Shown: piece by piece, positions 1 to 10,817 of the stretch | Position numbering within the stretch: the stretch's first letter is position 1 | Layout: each line of letters opens with the position of its first letter | DNA from: Melitaea cinxia | Taxonomy: Eukaryota > Arthropoda > Insecta > Lepidoptera > Nymphalidae | Assembly: GCF_905220565.1 (NCBI RefSeq) | Contig: NC_059398.1 | Span: 17,691,210 to 17,755,209 of the forward strand | DNA length: 64,000 bases | Direction of reading: 5' to 3' | Translations under genes and position numbers: made by a program | Notes under the pieces: model-generated | The model's input: the letters and a program-made list of their open reading frames with translations, nothing else | What the model was told of the DNA's origin: nothing | The model's database searches: none

Positions 1-284
1 ACGTAATCAACTTAAAAAATAAATATTTAAAATATTCACTGAATATATTCTTAAAACATTAATATCATAACGTTATTTATTTTCATATATTATAAACGAA
101 AGGAAATCAATTTATTTCGAACATCAAAGCTTTCATAATAAATTGTTTCATAATATTTACTTGTTACATAACTTCGTTAATTGCGTTTTATCACAGACTT
201 ATAAATATCATACATAAATAGACAAGACTTAGTTTAGCCCATTGGTCTGGATATTGATATACGTGTTTTATTATATATATTTAT

Positions 285-432
285 AAAAAAGTATGTGTAC
301 TTATTTACGCGCGTAAGAAGTTGTACTTCATTGGCTAACTAGCTACATATTGCTAACTTCTTCTTCGTGGACTAGCTAACTTTAGTACTCTCATATTTGT
401 TCCCTAACGTGCCAAAGGAGTATAACTTCAAA
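285..432 (-). mobile_element. Family F MITE-like element, copy 1
   Basis: The reverse complement reads gaagttagctagtc, then a run with gaagaagaagttagcaat, then aagtacaacttcttacgcgc, matching the copies at 36768 and 45592. Ends rich in aagtataactt suggest a short inverted-repeat DNA element. No coding capacity. The class is inferred from structure only. Confidence 0.6.
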
Positions 433-1211
433 AGTGAGAACCTCTATAAGTCAGTGATAGCTATAATACAAGCAGTAAGTATAGCTTAAGAATATACGAC
501 CAGGCGTGTATGTTAAAAGATATGTGTAAAGTAGAGATATCATTATATCCCTCAGTATTAGTTCCAAATGTATGTGTATGTGTAAAATATGTGTATATGC
601 ATATGTGCCTATTCTACACACAACCAATCAATACAACTTCATGCCCATCACACAAATTAAAATAAACACAGGATTCGATAAATAAAAGTGTAAATAAATT
701 GAGACAAATCTTAACTTACGTATCCCTAAGGTTATAACTCATTCGGCTCACGTGAGTCGAAATTGCCAGCAATACGCGAACACATACAAAGATGGAAATG
801 TGATTTCGCTCCGAGGCCAGGTGTCCGCGCCGGGCTCCATTTCCGCTCCGACCTCGTCGTAATAGTCCGAAATGGTTGAGATTTTTCCTTCATGATCACT
901 TTGTAAATTATATACAAAATAACTCCGTGTGGATATTCGGTTGTTTTTTTTTTAATAATGTATTTAAGACTCGTACGACTTAGTGTTAAAAAGGTCTTCC
1001 TAAATCTTTGGTTTGATGTTGTTCATTTTTAAACTGATTCAATAGATTTTTCATATATATAAAGTACATATATTTGATATTGTACATACTCTTACGGCCA
1101 ATTTACTAGACTTATTATAAGTATATTAAACCATAATATTACAGCACATTACTGAAAATTTAAGTAGTGGGTACTAAAGTATATAAGACGTTAATTTACT
1201 TATTCAAATAC
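433..1211. other. AT-rich stretch with one GC-richer island
   Basis: No repeat family or gene is recognised in most of this stretch. The segment from about 740 to 870 is clearly richer in G and C than its surroundings and holds the exon candidate listed separately. Confidence 0.5.
788..925 (-). other. Weak candidate exon on the minus strand
   Basis: One minus-strand frame is open through a GC-richer island and reads ..ISDYYDEVGAEMEPGADTW.. then ..RSEITFPSL. It is followed at once by gtatgtg (787-781), which fits a 5' splice site. A second donor-like gtaagt lies at 718-713. No protein family is recognised and no clear 3' splice site is visible upstream, so this is only a hypothesis. Confidence 0.15.
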
Positions 1212-1392
1212 TTGATACATATATATAGGTAACAGCCGACTGTTATAGCAATTTTTTGATAAATATATGTAGAAGTAATACATATATAATGATACTCACA
1301 CTCAGACGGGAATTAAAACCGCAATCCACGGAGCAAAAAGCAGAGGCACTACAATTTTGTAATTTTGTAGTTTGTCAACGGTTTAGTCCAAA
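1212..1392 (-). mobile_element. tRNA-headed SINE family N, copy 1
   Basis: On the minus strand the head lies near 1390 and the body runs through tgagtgtgagtatc to the cagtcggctgttacc motif shared with the copy at 16545. The promoter boxes are degraded here; the poly-T/A-rich middle is characteristic of the family. Confidence 0.55.
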
Positions 1393-1473
1393 ATTTACAT
1401 AATTTACTTTTTTTAAGAAAATAATAACTCTATTATAGGCTTTAAGGTTTTTAAATTTGAATTTAATACACAT

Positions 1474-1936
1474 AATTGTATTTGCTCGCAAACGAAAAAA
1501 AAACCGACTTCAATTACATCGACAAGTAATACAACGTAGGTAGACGAAAAATAGTCAAGTAACTACGCGTTATCAAAGATTACTCAAAAAGTTATTGTCA
1601 GATCTCGATGAAATTTAAATATGACTACACGATAAACATCAGCTTTCGATTAAATTAAAAATCTCAAAATCGGTACACCAGTATAAAGTTATGCGGTATA
1701 ATACAACGTAGGTCGACGAAAAAATAGTGAAGTAAAAACGCATAATTAGATATAACTCGAAAAGTGGTTCTTAGATCTCAAATAAATTTAAATGGGACCA
1801 AATAACACGCACTACCTATCGATTAATATTTTTTTTATCGAGATCGGTCCACCTAGTCAAAAGTTTTGAAAAATATACATTTAAAAAAAATACAGTCGAA
1901 TTGAGTACCTCCTCCTTTTTTGGGAGTCGGTTAAAT
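1474..1936 (+). mobile_element. Family M inverted-end element, copy 1 (full length)
   Basis: It begins tttgctcgcaaacg, then accgacttcaa (1503-1513), and ends with agtcggttaaa, so the ends are inverted copies of each other. The body matches the copies at 21125, 45123 and 50812. It has no ORF. This is typical of a non-autonomous element; the autonomous partner is not in the window. Confidence 0.75.
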
Positions 1937-2379
1937 TAACGTTCAGTAAGAAAAGCTATTAAAAATTAAACAGATTACATTGTCAAACCGAAACGCAACT
2001 AACTCTTGAAGTACGTTTAGTTTGCAAAAATATTTAATATTAAAAAAGATTTCCGTATAAAAAAATTCATTTACTATAAAAATATCAAACGATAAAAAAT
2101 GTAAAAGTTATTCTCGTGACAATAGATTCGGTCCAATCTATCATCAACATTACCGGTCCCTTTGTGACATGCATAGCTTCCACCTGACGGCACGCTAAAT
2201 CACCTAATCAATGTCCGGTGACAATGCAGGCATCACCGCCTTCTACCCCGTATCACACCAGCTATATATTTAAATTGTGAATTTTTTACTTAATACCGCA
2301 GAACAGGACTAATAAGGTTTTAAAATTTAGTTTTACAATCATAGGGAAAATCATAATTTTATTTATTTATTTATTTACT
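1937..2379. other. Unassigned single-copy-looking stretch
   Basis: No repeat family or coding signal is recognised. The part from about 2110 to 2270 has more even base composition but no long frame. Confidence 0.4.
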
Positions 2380-2460
2380 AGCTGCTGCCCGCGACGTTTG
2401 CGTGAACGCTATACAGCACCAAAAATACCTACGATTATATCTTTTAAAATAACATTCATT
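2380..2460 (-). mobile_element. Helitron-like family D fragment
   Basis: It begins actagctgctgcccgcgac, the inverted form of the 'gcgggtagcagctagt' end seen in this family. Short and degraded; classified by this end motif only. Confidence 0.35.
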
Positions 2461-2481
2461 CACCCGGTAGTTAGTTTAGTT

Positions 2482-2757
2482 GTGTGGCTACGGCATTAAA
2501 GAATATAGCCACCCCCTCTCTTCCCGTGGAAGTCGTAAGAGGTGACTAAGGGATAACAAAGTTTCACTACCACCTTGGAACTTATAAAGCCGACCGATGG
2601 TGGGATAGCCATCTAACTGCTGGCTTTGAAATACACAGGCCGAAGATGGGCAGCAGCGTCTTCAGTCCCGCCTGCCCAACGTGGTGACTATGGGCAAAAC
2701 ACATGAGTTCACGTCATTTTCGGCGCGAACTTGTGGAGGCCTATGATGATGAGGATG
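2482..2757 (+). mobile_element. SINE-like family B, copy 1
   Basis: It starts gtgtggctacggcatta, passes gccgaccgatggtggga and ggccgaagatgggcagc, and ends ggaggcctatgatgatgagg. The sense strand is set by the GATGAT tail. The 'gtccagcagtggac' part of the tail is deleted in this copy. Confidence 0.75.
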
Positions 2758-3005
2758 AACTTAGTTGAATGTAAATTTTGAGTTTGAGATTACACTAGCT
2801 TACTTAAATTGTCTGGCTTGTCACGGCATGTTACAATGGGGCCTGGGGTGATTTCACATCATCTGCAAACTACAGAATCCCGACCGGTTGTTGAGTTAGG
2901 CTCATTAATATTACGGATATACGCGCAATTTCACATATTATTATTTGGTATGTAGGTTATTTTTGATACTACAGTTTGTTATCGTTAAAAGTTTTTTTTA
3001 TAAAT

Positions 3006-3210
3006 ACAACTATGCCCAGCAAACAAGCGTACTGTATTCGCGTACCTGATGGTACGCGAATACCGCAACTTATAGACCTCTGCAACACAAGAAGCATCGC
3101 AAATGCGTTGCCGACCTTATCGCCAATTCCCCCCATGAGCTTTCGTCACCTTACTCACCACAGGAACACAACACCGCTTTAAAGCATTATTATTTAGCTG
3201 TAGCAGTATT
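3006..3210 (-). mobile_element. Retroposon family C, copy 1, with a palindrome
   Basis: It matches the family from gcaaacaagcgtac through gcgttgccgacc to cagcattattatttagctg-like sequence. Positions 3034-3063 form a perfect hairpin: 13-bp arms (gtattcgcgtacc / ggtacgcgaatac) with a TGAT loop, absent from other copies. The sense strand is taken as the one whose 3' end is A-rich in complete copies. Confidence 0.7.
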
Positions 3211-4500
3211 ACATCAACACACATCACAAAATTGGATCCACAGATTAGTATAGTATATGTAGCTAGATTGGAACCGGAAAATTAAACTATGTGTTGATGT
3301 GAAAAAACAAAGATTTTATTTTACTATTTTTCTTTATACATTTTGATATAAAATAAAATAAAATATAAAAACCTACGTAAAAAAACAAAGAAACGACATT
3401 CTAAGTTATTTAACTAATCCCTTTAAAATTAAATTAAAATAAAATATTTCTTTTATAATTGATTACAATCGAGTGTCAAAATATTTTCATAACCAATAAT
3501 TATCACTACTGAAAGAGGTATACAATACTTTATATAAAAACTCAAAGGAATCTTATTTCTTTACACATATATATAAAATGCGGCAGTAAAGTTGAAGGTC
3601 AGCGATCAACATCCATGCCGCTATACCACATCAAAAACAACTACACCAAAACAAAGAAAATCCCAAAAACATTTCGCCCAGTCCCATTCGGCCGAGCACG
3701 CCACGCGCTCGTTAGGCCTCCGTTAATTGCACTTTTTTATTAGCTATTACCCATACCGGGTCATCTCTTGCGAAACTGCGACCTTTGTGTTAAATACAAT
3801 CTTTTTATTAATTTATTTAGACAACCTCGTATGACTTTTGTGTGTGGTTTTTTCAAAGAGTTGTATAATGTCCGGGATGTTATTCCATACAGAAATTAGA
3901 GCTTTTATGGCTAATACGGATTTTAATTAAGGTTTTTTTTTTGTTTTTTTTTTTTTCTAAATGGTATTCACTGTTTGTTTAATTATAATATAATAATTTT
4001 ACTTTATGTTGACCGCGACTTTTGTTTATAAAATAAAAAGAATGGATAAGTTTGAACACTCGAGTACTTTACTAATTTACTACACTAAATAATACATACT
4101 TCTATACCTTCTCTTACATGGATATATGCATAATAAGAGATAGAAAGAGAGATAGATAGAAATACATAGATATATAGCCTTATAAATATACATTTTATTA
4201 AAATTTAAACAATCTACTTATTGTAGTTCCAAATATATAGTTCCGTGACAAATTAATAAAAAAATGTATCAGTTTTCTACTTTTCGCTACTGTACCCTAA
4301 AAACAGATCTCGTTGTGACTAATTTTATTACCTGTTACATCGGGCGGTAACGCTCAGGTAAACTTTCGCACTTGTCAGACTTTGACTTTTATGCGTATTA
4401 ACTCAGCTCCTATGAATCGTATCGTCATTTTTACGACCATATAACCTTACTTGAAAGATACTTCACAAAAAAAATTTATCAAAGTTGACAACAATTTAAT
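3211..4500. other. Long AT-rich stretch, nothing assigned
   Basis: No gene is seen. A more GC-balanced patch at about 3590-3780 contains cggccgagcacgccacgcgc but has no long open frame and matches no other repeat in the window. Confidence 0.4.
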
Positions 4501-4745
4501 AGGGAGCAGCCCGACTGGCGTTAGTACATCAACCTTACAGAAGATCACAGCAAAATAATACTGTTTTCAAGCAGTATTGTGTTCCTGTTGGTGAGTAAGG
4601 TGACCAGAGCTCCTGGGGGGATTGGGGATTGGGTCGGCAACGCGCTTGCGATGCTTCTGGTGTTGCAGGCGTCTATAAGCTACGGTAATCGCTTACCATC
4701 AGGTGAGCCGTACGCTTGTTTGCTGACCTAGTGACATAAAAAAAA
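4501..4745 (+). mobile_element. Retroposon family C, copy 2, with poly(A)-like end
   Basis: It runs from agcagcccgactgg to gctgacctagtgacataaaaaaaa. It has an open frame (VFLLVSKVTRAPGG... to ...GEPYACLLT then stop, about 4570-4730) also present in the copies at 6457 and 59862. The A-rich 3' end fits retroposition. Confidence 0.75.
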
Positions 4746-5312
4746 CAGACATAATGACTGTTTTTCTTATATTCAAACTGTGACTCAAAGGTATGTCCGT
4801 TCCCTTTGTTAAGTAATTAGTTTTTTCACCAGTAAGTATATGAGTGTTCAGAGCAGGAGCATTTACAAATAGCCATAATTTTGAATCCATAAGATTTATG
4901 GCCAATCACATCTTTACCAACTTACATTTTATGCTATAATTTTTATTTAATATTTTATGCAAAATAAGTATATCAAAGCAGTCCACATGAGCGGTGCATT
5001 TAAAAATTGTCATTATTGCGAAGTCTAAAGCTACATGTCCCATCAGATGCTTATAGGTTTTTAAAAACAATTTCCGGTATTTATATGCTCGCAGACTTTT
5101 GTCCAATGAAACAGAGAAACAATATGTTGATGCTGCTAGTAATAAATTTGCTTCCCTTTCCATGCTCTTGGATGAGCCGTGGAGCCTGGATGTAATATGA
5201 ATCGGATGTCACATTAGATGTCACCTAATACATAAGTATTAAGTTGGCTACCATGAGACATAAGTGCGCTTACATTAAACATTTTTATTATATACCTTTC
5301 ATTATTACGATT
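4746..5312. other. No feature recognised
   Basis: The stretch is AT-rich. Open frames on both strands overlap here without any recognisable domain, and none looks coding. Confidence 0.35.
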
Positions 5313-5468
5313 CAGTCCAACATCCCACTGCTGGGCTGCTTCACTGTGTGTTAACGGATTATTCCTTATTATAAGTAACGATCGCTATCAGATATCTATG
5401 ATAACAACCAAGACCGACAGCTTAACTCTCCGAGGTACGACAAGGAGACCCACAAGGACAGATAAATT
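5313..5468 (-). mobile_element. tRNA-headed SINE family A, body and tail, copy 1
   Basis: On the plus strand it reads catcccactgctgggctgct, gagtaacgatcgctatc and gagacccacaaggac, the reverse of the family A tail and body. The tRNA-like head is missing. Confidence 0.65.
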
Positions 5469-5565
5469 TGGAGATTGGTCTTAGTCCGTCTATTGCAGGC
5501 GATTTAGACAGTGTCAGACAGACACTGTGGCGCATAGGACACTCATCAGGAAAACGCAGAGTTGC

Positions 5566-5850
5566 CTAAGCTCTGCGCCACCCTCTCGGTCTGGCTAGAC
5601 CCACAGGAACGACGAGTTGATACGTGTGGGGCCAGTTCGGCTGCAGGAGTCTTTCGCATTTTAAAATTATGCCACGAATGCTTGACGGAGACCCCATTCC
5701 GGGTTTTAAATGAAGTTTTCCTTCTCCAGGACCCTGATGATTTTGAGTTAGGTTTATCCCTCGGCTGCCTTTTACAATCCCCACGGGAAGAAAGGGGGTG
5801 GTGCTATTCTACTCGGCCGACACCACACGGGATCAATGACATCATCAAGG
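5566..5850 (+). repeat. Family K repeat fragment (contains a 98-residue open frame)
   Basis: The stretch has gaccctgatgattttgag and then cccacgggaagaaagggggt, the latter resembling the 5' part of family B (ggtggctatattcttt side, inverted). An open frame spans 5562-5858 but has no recognisable domain. I infer a transposon-derived repeat rather than a gene. Confidence 0.4.
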
Positions 5851-6456
5851 AAAGATAACCAGACAGAAAATAAGTGATTGTATAAACACTAACACCTTAT
5901 TAATATTACATAATATAAAAATTATCTATCACTATAACATAACTAAAATGCTCGATGTAAACTAACAATAATTCGCAAACTTACAAGAATTTTGACTGTC
6001 ATTCGAATAGTTGAACTAACTAGCACGCCTGTGGTGTGTACGGGAATTTAATAACCCTAAGGGCACGGGTACACGGGCACGGTGTACGAATATGCGCTGA
6101 TATTGAAACGTATTAAAATATTATTTAGAGAAACTTAACTGAGAGGTATTTCCCTCATCGATGTGATGTTTACAGTACCGTTGAGATATTGTAGTCTTAG
6201 AACATAAAGATAACACATGTAACTAACGATAATTGTAATTTATTTTTATGCAAAAATTAGAAAATTAAATATTATTCAATTACATACCGTAAAACATTAC
6301 AAAATCACAATAACAGCATAGAAACAAAAAATATCAATAGAAATGACTGCAACCGCGGAAATAAATAAAGATGTTTGTATAATTAGGGACAACTGTTTGA
6401 TAAAAACGCACCTACATATGGGATCCAGCTCTTAATTTACAAATAGATGCAGCTAC
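5851..6456. other. AT-rich stretch, nothing assigned
   Basis: No coding or repeat signal recognised beyond low-complexity AT sequence. Confidence 0.35.
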
Positions 6457-6683
6457 AGTAGGCAAACAAGCGTACGGCTCACCCGATAGTAGGCGATTAC
6501 CGTAGCTTATAGACACCTGCAACACCAGAAGCATCGCAAGCGCGTTGCCGACCCAATCCCCAATCCCCCCAGGAGCTCTGGTCACCTTACTCACCAACAG
6601 GAACACAATACTGCTTGAATACGACCCCAGTCGGGCTGCTCCACATTTTGAGCAGGAAATTTCTGCTGTGCCCTACCTCAGTT
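6457..6683 (-). mobile_element. Retroposon family C, copy 3 (frame open)
   Basis: It is nearly full length, from ggcaaacaagcgtacggctc to ctgctgtgccctacctcag. The minus strand carries the open frame VSKVTRAPGGIGDWVGNALA... shared with copies at 4501 and 59862. Confidence 0.75.
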
Positions 6684-6889
6684 AAATTCGAATTAATAGT
6701 CCCTAATATTATCACATTTATACAAACGAACAAATTCTTCAGTTTTATAATGTTAGTGTAGATGTCATTGTAGATGTGTGTATTCACGTCCCTATTATTA
6801 CACACTAAAATTCACGCTAATTTATTTACGCGTTTAATAGAGTTCTGTCATATACTGAACGTTGAGTAACTTTATTATAGAAAATAATT

Positions 6890-7182
6890 ATTATACTAAT
6901 ATTATAAAGAGGTAAGCTTCTAACTATGTTTGTATGTAGCGGGTAATCTTCGCAAATACTGATCCTAGCATAAAAATTCTTTCACTAACAGAAAGCTACA
7001 CTATTTAGGAGTGACATAGGCTATATTTTATTGTTATTGAACAAAAAAAAAATCAGTGAAAAATAGAAGTATACGTAAATCAAGTCGGAGAAATACGAGC
7101 GAGATGAAAATTACTACGAGTAAATATTAGCATCACAAAAATAATTAACGCCCAACGATGTGGGCACGGGTGGGCTAGTTTG
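6890..7182 (+). mobile_element. Helitron-like family D, copy with both ends
   Basis: It begins actaatattataaagagg and ends gggcacgggtgggctagttt. The body has the family signature gaaagctacactat and gacataggctatat. The start and the CTAG-side end suggest a non-autonomous Helitron; this is inference. Confidence 0.55.
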
Positions 7183-7230
7183 TTATATAAACGAATGGTT
7201 ATTTTTAGTTACCCTAATAAAAGTTGTTAT

Positions 7231-7445
7231 CTATACTAATATTATAAAGAGGAAAGATTTGATTGTTTGTTTGTTTTGCATTGAATAGACTCCGAAACTA
7301 CTGAACCGATTTTAAAAATCTTTAACTGTTGGAAAGCTACACTATCCGCGGGTGACATACGCTATATTATATTTTCAAAAAGTTAGGAAAATAACTTTTT
7401 TTTTGGTAAACACCCGTTCTAAGCTGGGGTGGGACGCTAATGTTT
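7231..7445 (+). mobile_element. Helitron-like family D, second tandem-placed copy
   Basis: It starts tctatactaatattataaag and contains gaaccgattttaaaaatc and gaaagctacactatccgc. It is truncated at the 3' side and lies only about 50 bp after the previous copy, in the same orientation. Confidence 0.55.
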
Positions 7446-8697
7446 AATAAAATTTTTAAAACTGTTTTATAGTAATTATACGATGTATATAAAATTTGAC
7501 CATTAAAGGTGTTTCATGATATTTACAGCCAATAAGGATAGAAATTTAGAAAATTATTGATTTAATAAAATAGGAAACAAAATTCTGTTGTACAGTATTT
7601 ATTTAATTAATCGTGAAAAGTTACTTAATCTTCGACTTAATCTTTTGTTATTACAAAACTGTTACGGATTTAAAAAAAAGCAGAAAATTAAATTATAAAA
7701 ATTCTACATCATTTCGCTATTAATAAATATATCTGTCGTGCAAAAACAATAATTTTAATAAAAAGTTGCTGAATTGATTATAGTAGTAACGGGTAAACGC
7801 GGTGACGTCATTTGTTGTTGAAGTCACGTGGACAGAGTCGTGTTGGAGAGTGGGGTGACTGTACAAAAAACACTTGCGTTCGAGAATCCGATAGTTGTGT
7901 TTGATAAACCGACCATTCCACACCTCCAAGGCGAAACTGTCAGTTTACATACCTAGCACATTACATTAATAAATCTTTGTATTACCTACATCTAATTTAT
8001 TTTTTGCATACAACATCGTGATGGACTCCGTACCACCTAACATAGGCGAGGATGGCTCTACCGCTCACCCATCGCTGCCGCCGACAGATCTATATTACTC
8101 TACATTTCTTAGAATTCCAAATTAAAACAATATATGATGTTAAATATATTTTGAAATACCTATATCAAAGTTAAAATATTTAAGTATTATTATTAAATGT
8201 ATACAACATTTTTTTTTAATATAACTAGGTCGGTCATCCTATATCATTAGTCATTTACACTTCCTTGTGAACTGTCACAGATGCAGCAAATAGGCGAAAT
8301 TTAAATATTTACTAGTTAGTTTATTATCATAAAGATAAGTAAATTATACGAATGAATGTGTGAAAGCATACGCCAGTTTAGGATACCTCCGGGACGTTTT
8401 TATTACCTCAATACTAAAATATAACTAACCGATGTACGAATGAATTATTTTCGTTTGTTATACTAAATGTTATTCGTATCTTGGGACCGGGAGGGAATTA
8501 TTTTAAAATATTTCAAGCTATTTTATAGTGCGTTTATTTGTTAAAACATAGTGTCAAAATATTTTAATATTAAAAGTATTTGAATCAATTTTACTTAACG
8601 AAATTAGTAATAATTTTTTTATTAGTATTGACTTTACTAATTATTGTTCTTATTCATTTGTCAAATAATGAAGGTTTTTTTTTTTCGTATAAAACTA
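7446..8697. other. Mostly unassigned; contains a promoter-like patch and small ORF
   Basis: Positions 7803-7810 are a perfect CRE-type TGACGTCA and 7825-7830 an E-box CACGTG. AATAAA lies near 7966. A 34-codon frame starts at 8021 (MDSVPPNIGEDGS...) in a fair context (cgtgATGG) and stops at 8125. I cannot tell an LTR/promoter remnant from chance. From 8126 to 8697 nothing is recognised. Confidence 0.25.
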
Positions 8698-8990
8698 AGT
8701 TGGCAACGTACAGCTCAGCTGATAGTAAGCAATTACCGTAGCCTATAGACGCCTGCAACACCAGAATTATCGTAAGCGCGTTGCTGACCCTACCTGGGGG
8801 TATGGTCAGCAACGCGCTTATGTCCCCCTCCCTCCCCAGGAGTGCTGGTTACCTGACGCGTTACAGGAACACAACACTGCTCGAAAGCAGTATTGTTTAG
8901 CTGTGATCTTCTGTAACGTCGAGGTGCTTCCCCGATCACGCAGCTCCAGGTTTAAGTGGGATATTTCCTGCTGTGGTCTACCTCAGTTTC
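8698..8990 (-). mobile_element. Retroposon family C, copy 4, with a 17-bp perfect palindrome
   Basis: The copy runs from tggcaacgtacagctcag to ctgtggtctacctcag. Positions 8773-8789 and 8804-8820 are perfect inverted arms (taagcgcgttgctgacc) around a 14-nt loop. Other copies do not have the second arm. Confidence 0.7.
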
Positions 8991-9482
8991 AGATTTCTAG
9001 GTTTAAGTCTGTCTTGATAAAAAAAATAGTATTTTTTATTTTGTTGAGGATTTTAATGTCTGCAGAGACTGAGATTTGATGTGTGACACTTAATGCTGTT
9101 ACTTAAAGATGCTGGTTAACAGGTATAATTAGGTAATGTACCTAATGGCTTAGCCGAAATTTTAAAATGATTATTGCTTACTAAGTTGATTTTTTGTTTT
9201 TTCTTTACATTTTCGTGTGGTCAGTTTTTGAGAATGTTTATAATTTTGTGACATTAGTTGTCCCCTTATGGCGAAATAGATATTTTCATTTCATTTCGTC
9301 TTTATTCTATTCGCAACTTCAGACTTACTTTACAATGAAATTAAAACTAGTAATTATAATTAAATGAAATTTTACGTCAAGCACACTGAGCGCTTTTAGT
9401 TTCTAAATTTAGTGCAATTGTGAGAGATATTTAAAGAGGTTGAAAGTCAAACATATATCTATATATACTAATATATCTATAT
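8991..9482. other. AT-rich stretch, nothing assigned
   Basis: No coding or repeat signal recognised. Confidence 0.35.
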
Positions 9483-9715
9483 ATATTATTATATACGTGA
9501 AGCAAACACTTTGTACCCCTTTTTACGAAAATTGTGTGGACGGAGGAGTATGAAATTTCGCACATTTATAGTTTATATAGAGAATGTTATTATTTTTTAA
9601 ATTATGCATAAAAAAACATTACATATATTCCAGGAATTTGACACACACACTCATATATACTCTCTTGTTTAATGTTTAAATTTATAATTCAAATTAATTA
9701 TGGTCGAATATCAAC
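9483..9715 (+). repeat. Family E repeat, copy 1
   Basis: It shares cgtgaagcaaacactttgta, ggaggagtatgaaatttcgc and attaattatggtcgaat with copies at 31820 and 58250. Non-coding; class unknown, possibly a non-autonomous DNA element. Confidence 0.6.
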
Positions 9716-10150
9716 CAGTGGTCGACCACTAGCATAATTGAGAGCAAAGTCGCAGGTAAATAGTTCTTTATAAAAGCAACATGAAATCATTCAAATAGCA
9801 TAAACATAAAAATCATAAAAATATCCGAGACAGTTCACCCACGATAACACGCGGAGTAAATTTTTATAAGCCAAGCAAACACTTAATGAAGGTATAAATG
9901 TTTGCGAAGTCACAGCCGAACGAGCCGCTTCTCGATAAAATACCAAATTCCCGCTTGATTGCAGCGAGCGGCGGAATATCTTCACTCTATTTTATCAACG
10001 TCGATATAAAAAAACTAGGGTTAATGTATGTTTTCACACGCATTTAATCACGATTTATAATAAAATGACTTTTGAAATAGCTGACATTGCGAACGGTTAT
10101 GTCTTTTTTTTTCTTTCATGAATCAGTCGATATTTCGAAGTTAGTTATCT
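9716..10150. other. Unassigned stretch
   Basis: No repeat match in the window. The patch at 9900-9990 is richer in GC (cgagccgcttctcgataaaa) but no plausible protein is seen. Confidence 0.3.
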
Positions 10151-10563
10151 TTAGAATCGTTGTGGTTTGAAACTTCCATCATCATCATTATCATATCAGC
10201 TCACGGACGCCCATTGCTGAGCATAAGCCTCCCCTAATGTTTTCGACGACGATCGTTCCTGCGCACGCATTCAGCGGCTTCCCGCGACCCTGACCAGATC
10301 GTCGGTCCGCCTCTTGGGGGACCTGCCAACGCTGCGGCGCCTGGTACGTGGTCGCCATTTAAATACCTTTCCGCCCCATCGGCCATCGGTCCTTCGAGCT
10401 ATGTGCCCTGCCCTTTGCCACTTCAGCTGTGCGATCCTTCGAGAAATGTCGGTTTGACACTTTATGGAACGAAAATGCATGACGACAAAGAAACAAACAC
10501 ATGAATGTATAGGATTAGGTAGGCGAGGAAATAAGATAGAATACATTACATAGTATTTTAATT
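10151..10563 (+). mobile_element. Family H MITE-like element, interrupted by an RTE fragment
   Basis: The family H start agaatcgttgtggtttgaa (10154) and continuation gaacgaaaatgcatgacgac (10467) are separated by 275 bp of RTE LINE. Elsewhere (20812, 39688) the two parts are contiguous, so the interruption is an insertion. Confidence 0.65.
10176..10450 (-). mobile_element. RTE-type LINE 3' fragment inserted in family H
   Basis: The minus strand encodes ..RRIAQLKWQRAGHIARRTDG.. and ..GRSPKRRTDDLVRVAGSR, the C-terminal end of RTE-clade reverse transcriptases. A (TGATGA)n-like tail lies at the 3' end (10176-10190 on plus). It is flanked by ggtttgaaactt (10164-10175) and ggtttgacactt (10451-10462), an 11/12 target duplication. 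5' truncated; not functional. Confidence 0.8.
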
Positions 10564-10618
10564 ATTCTTTGTTGTTTTATTATATGGAAATTTCATGTTC
10601 AAAATATGGTGCAAACTC

Positions 10619-10817
10619 TCGACCTTACAGAAGATCACAGCTAAATAATACTGCTTCCAAGTAGTGTTGTGTTCCTGTTGGTGATTAAGGTGACCAGAGC
10701 TCCTGGGGAAATAGGGTCGACAACGCGCTTGTGTTGCACGCGTCTATAAACTACGGTCGCTTCCTACCAGGTGAGCCGTACACTTGTTTCCCGACCTAGT
10801 TATATAATCAAAAAAAT
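10619..10817 (+). mobile_element. Retroposon family C, copy 5 (5' truncated, internal deletions)
   Basis: It starts gaccttacagaagatcac and ends ccgacctagttatataatcaaaaaaat, keeping the A-rich end. The gattggggattgg segment and part of the middle are deleted. Confidence 0.7.

Noticed and set aside
5562..5858. 98-residue plus-strand frame as a gene
   Set aside because: No domain, sits in repeat-like sequence sharing a phrase with family B; kept only as a repeat fragment.
10271..10546. 91-residue minus frame as a host gene
   Set aside because: Its recognisable part is the C-terminus of an RTE polymerase; the N-terminal residues come from the flanking family H element.
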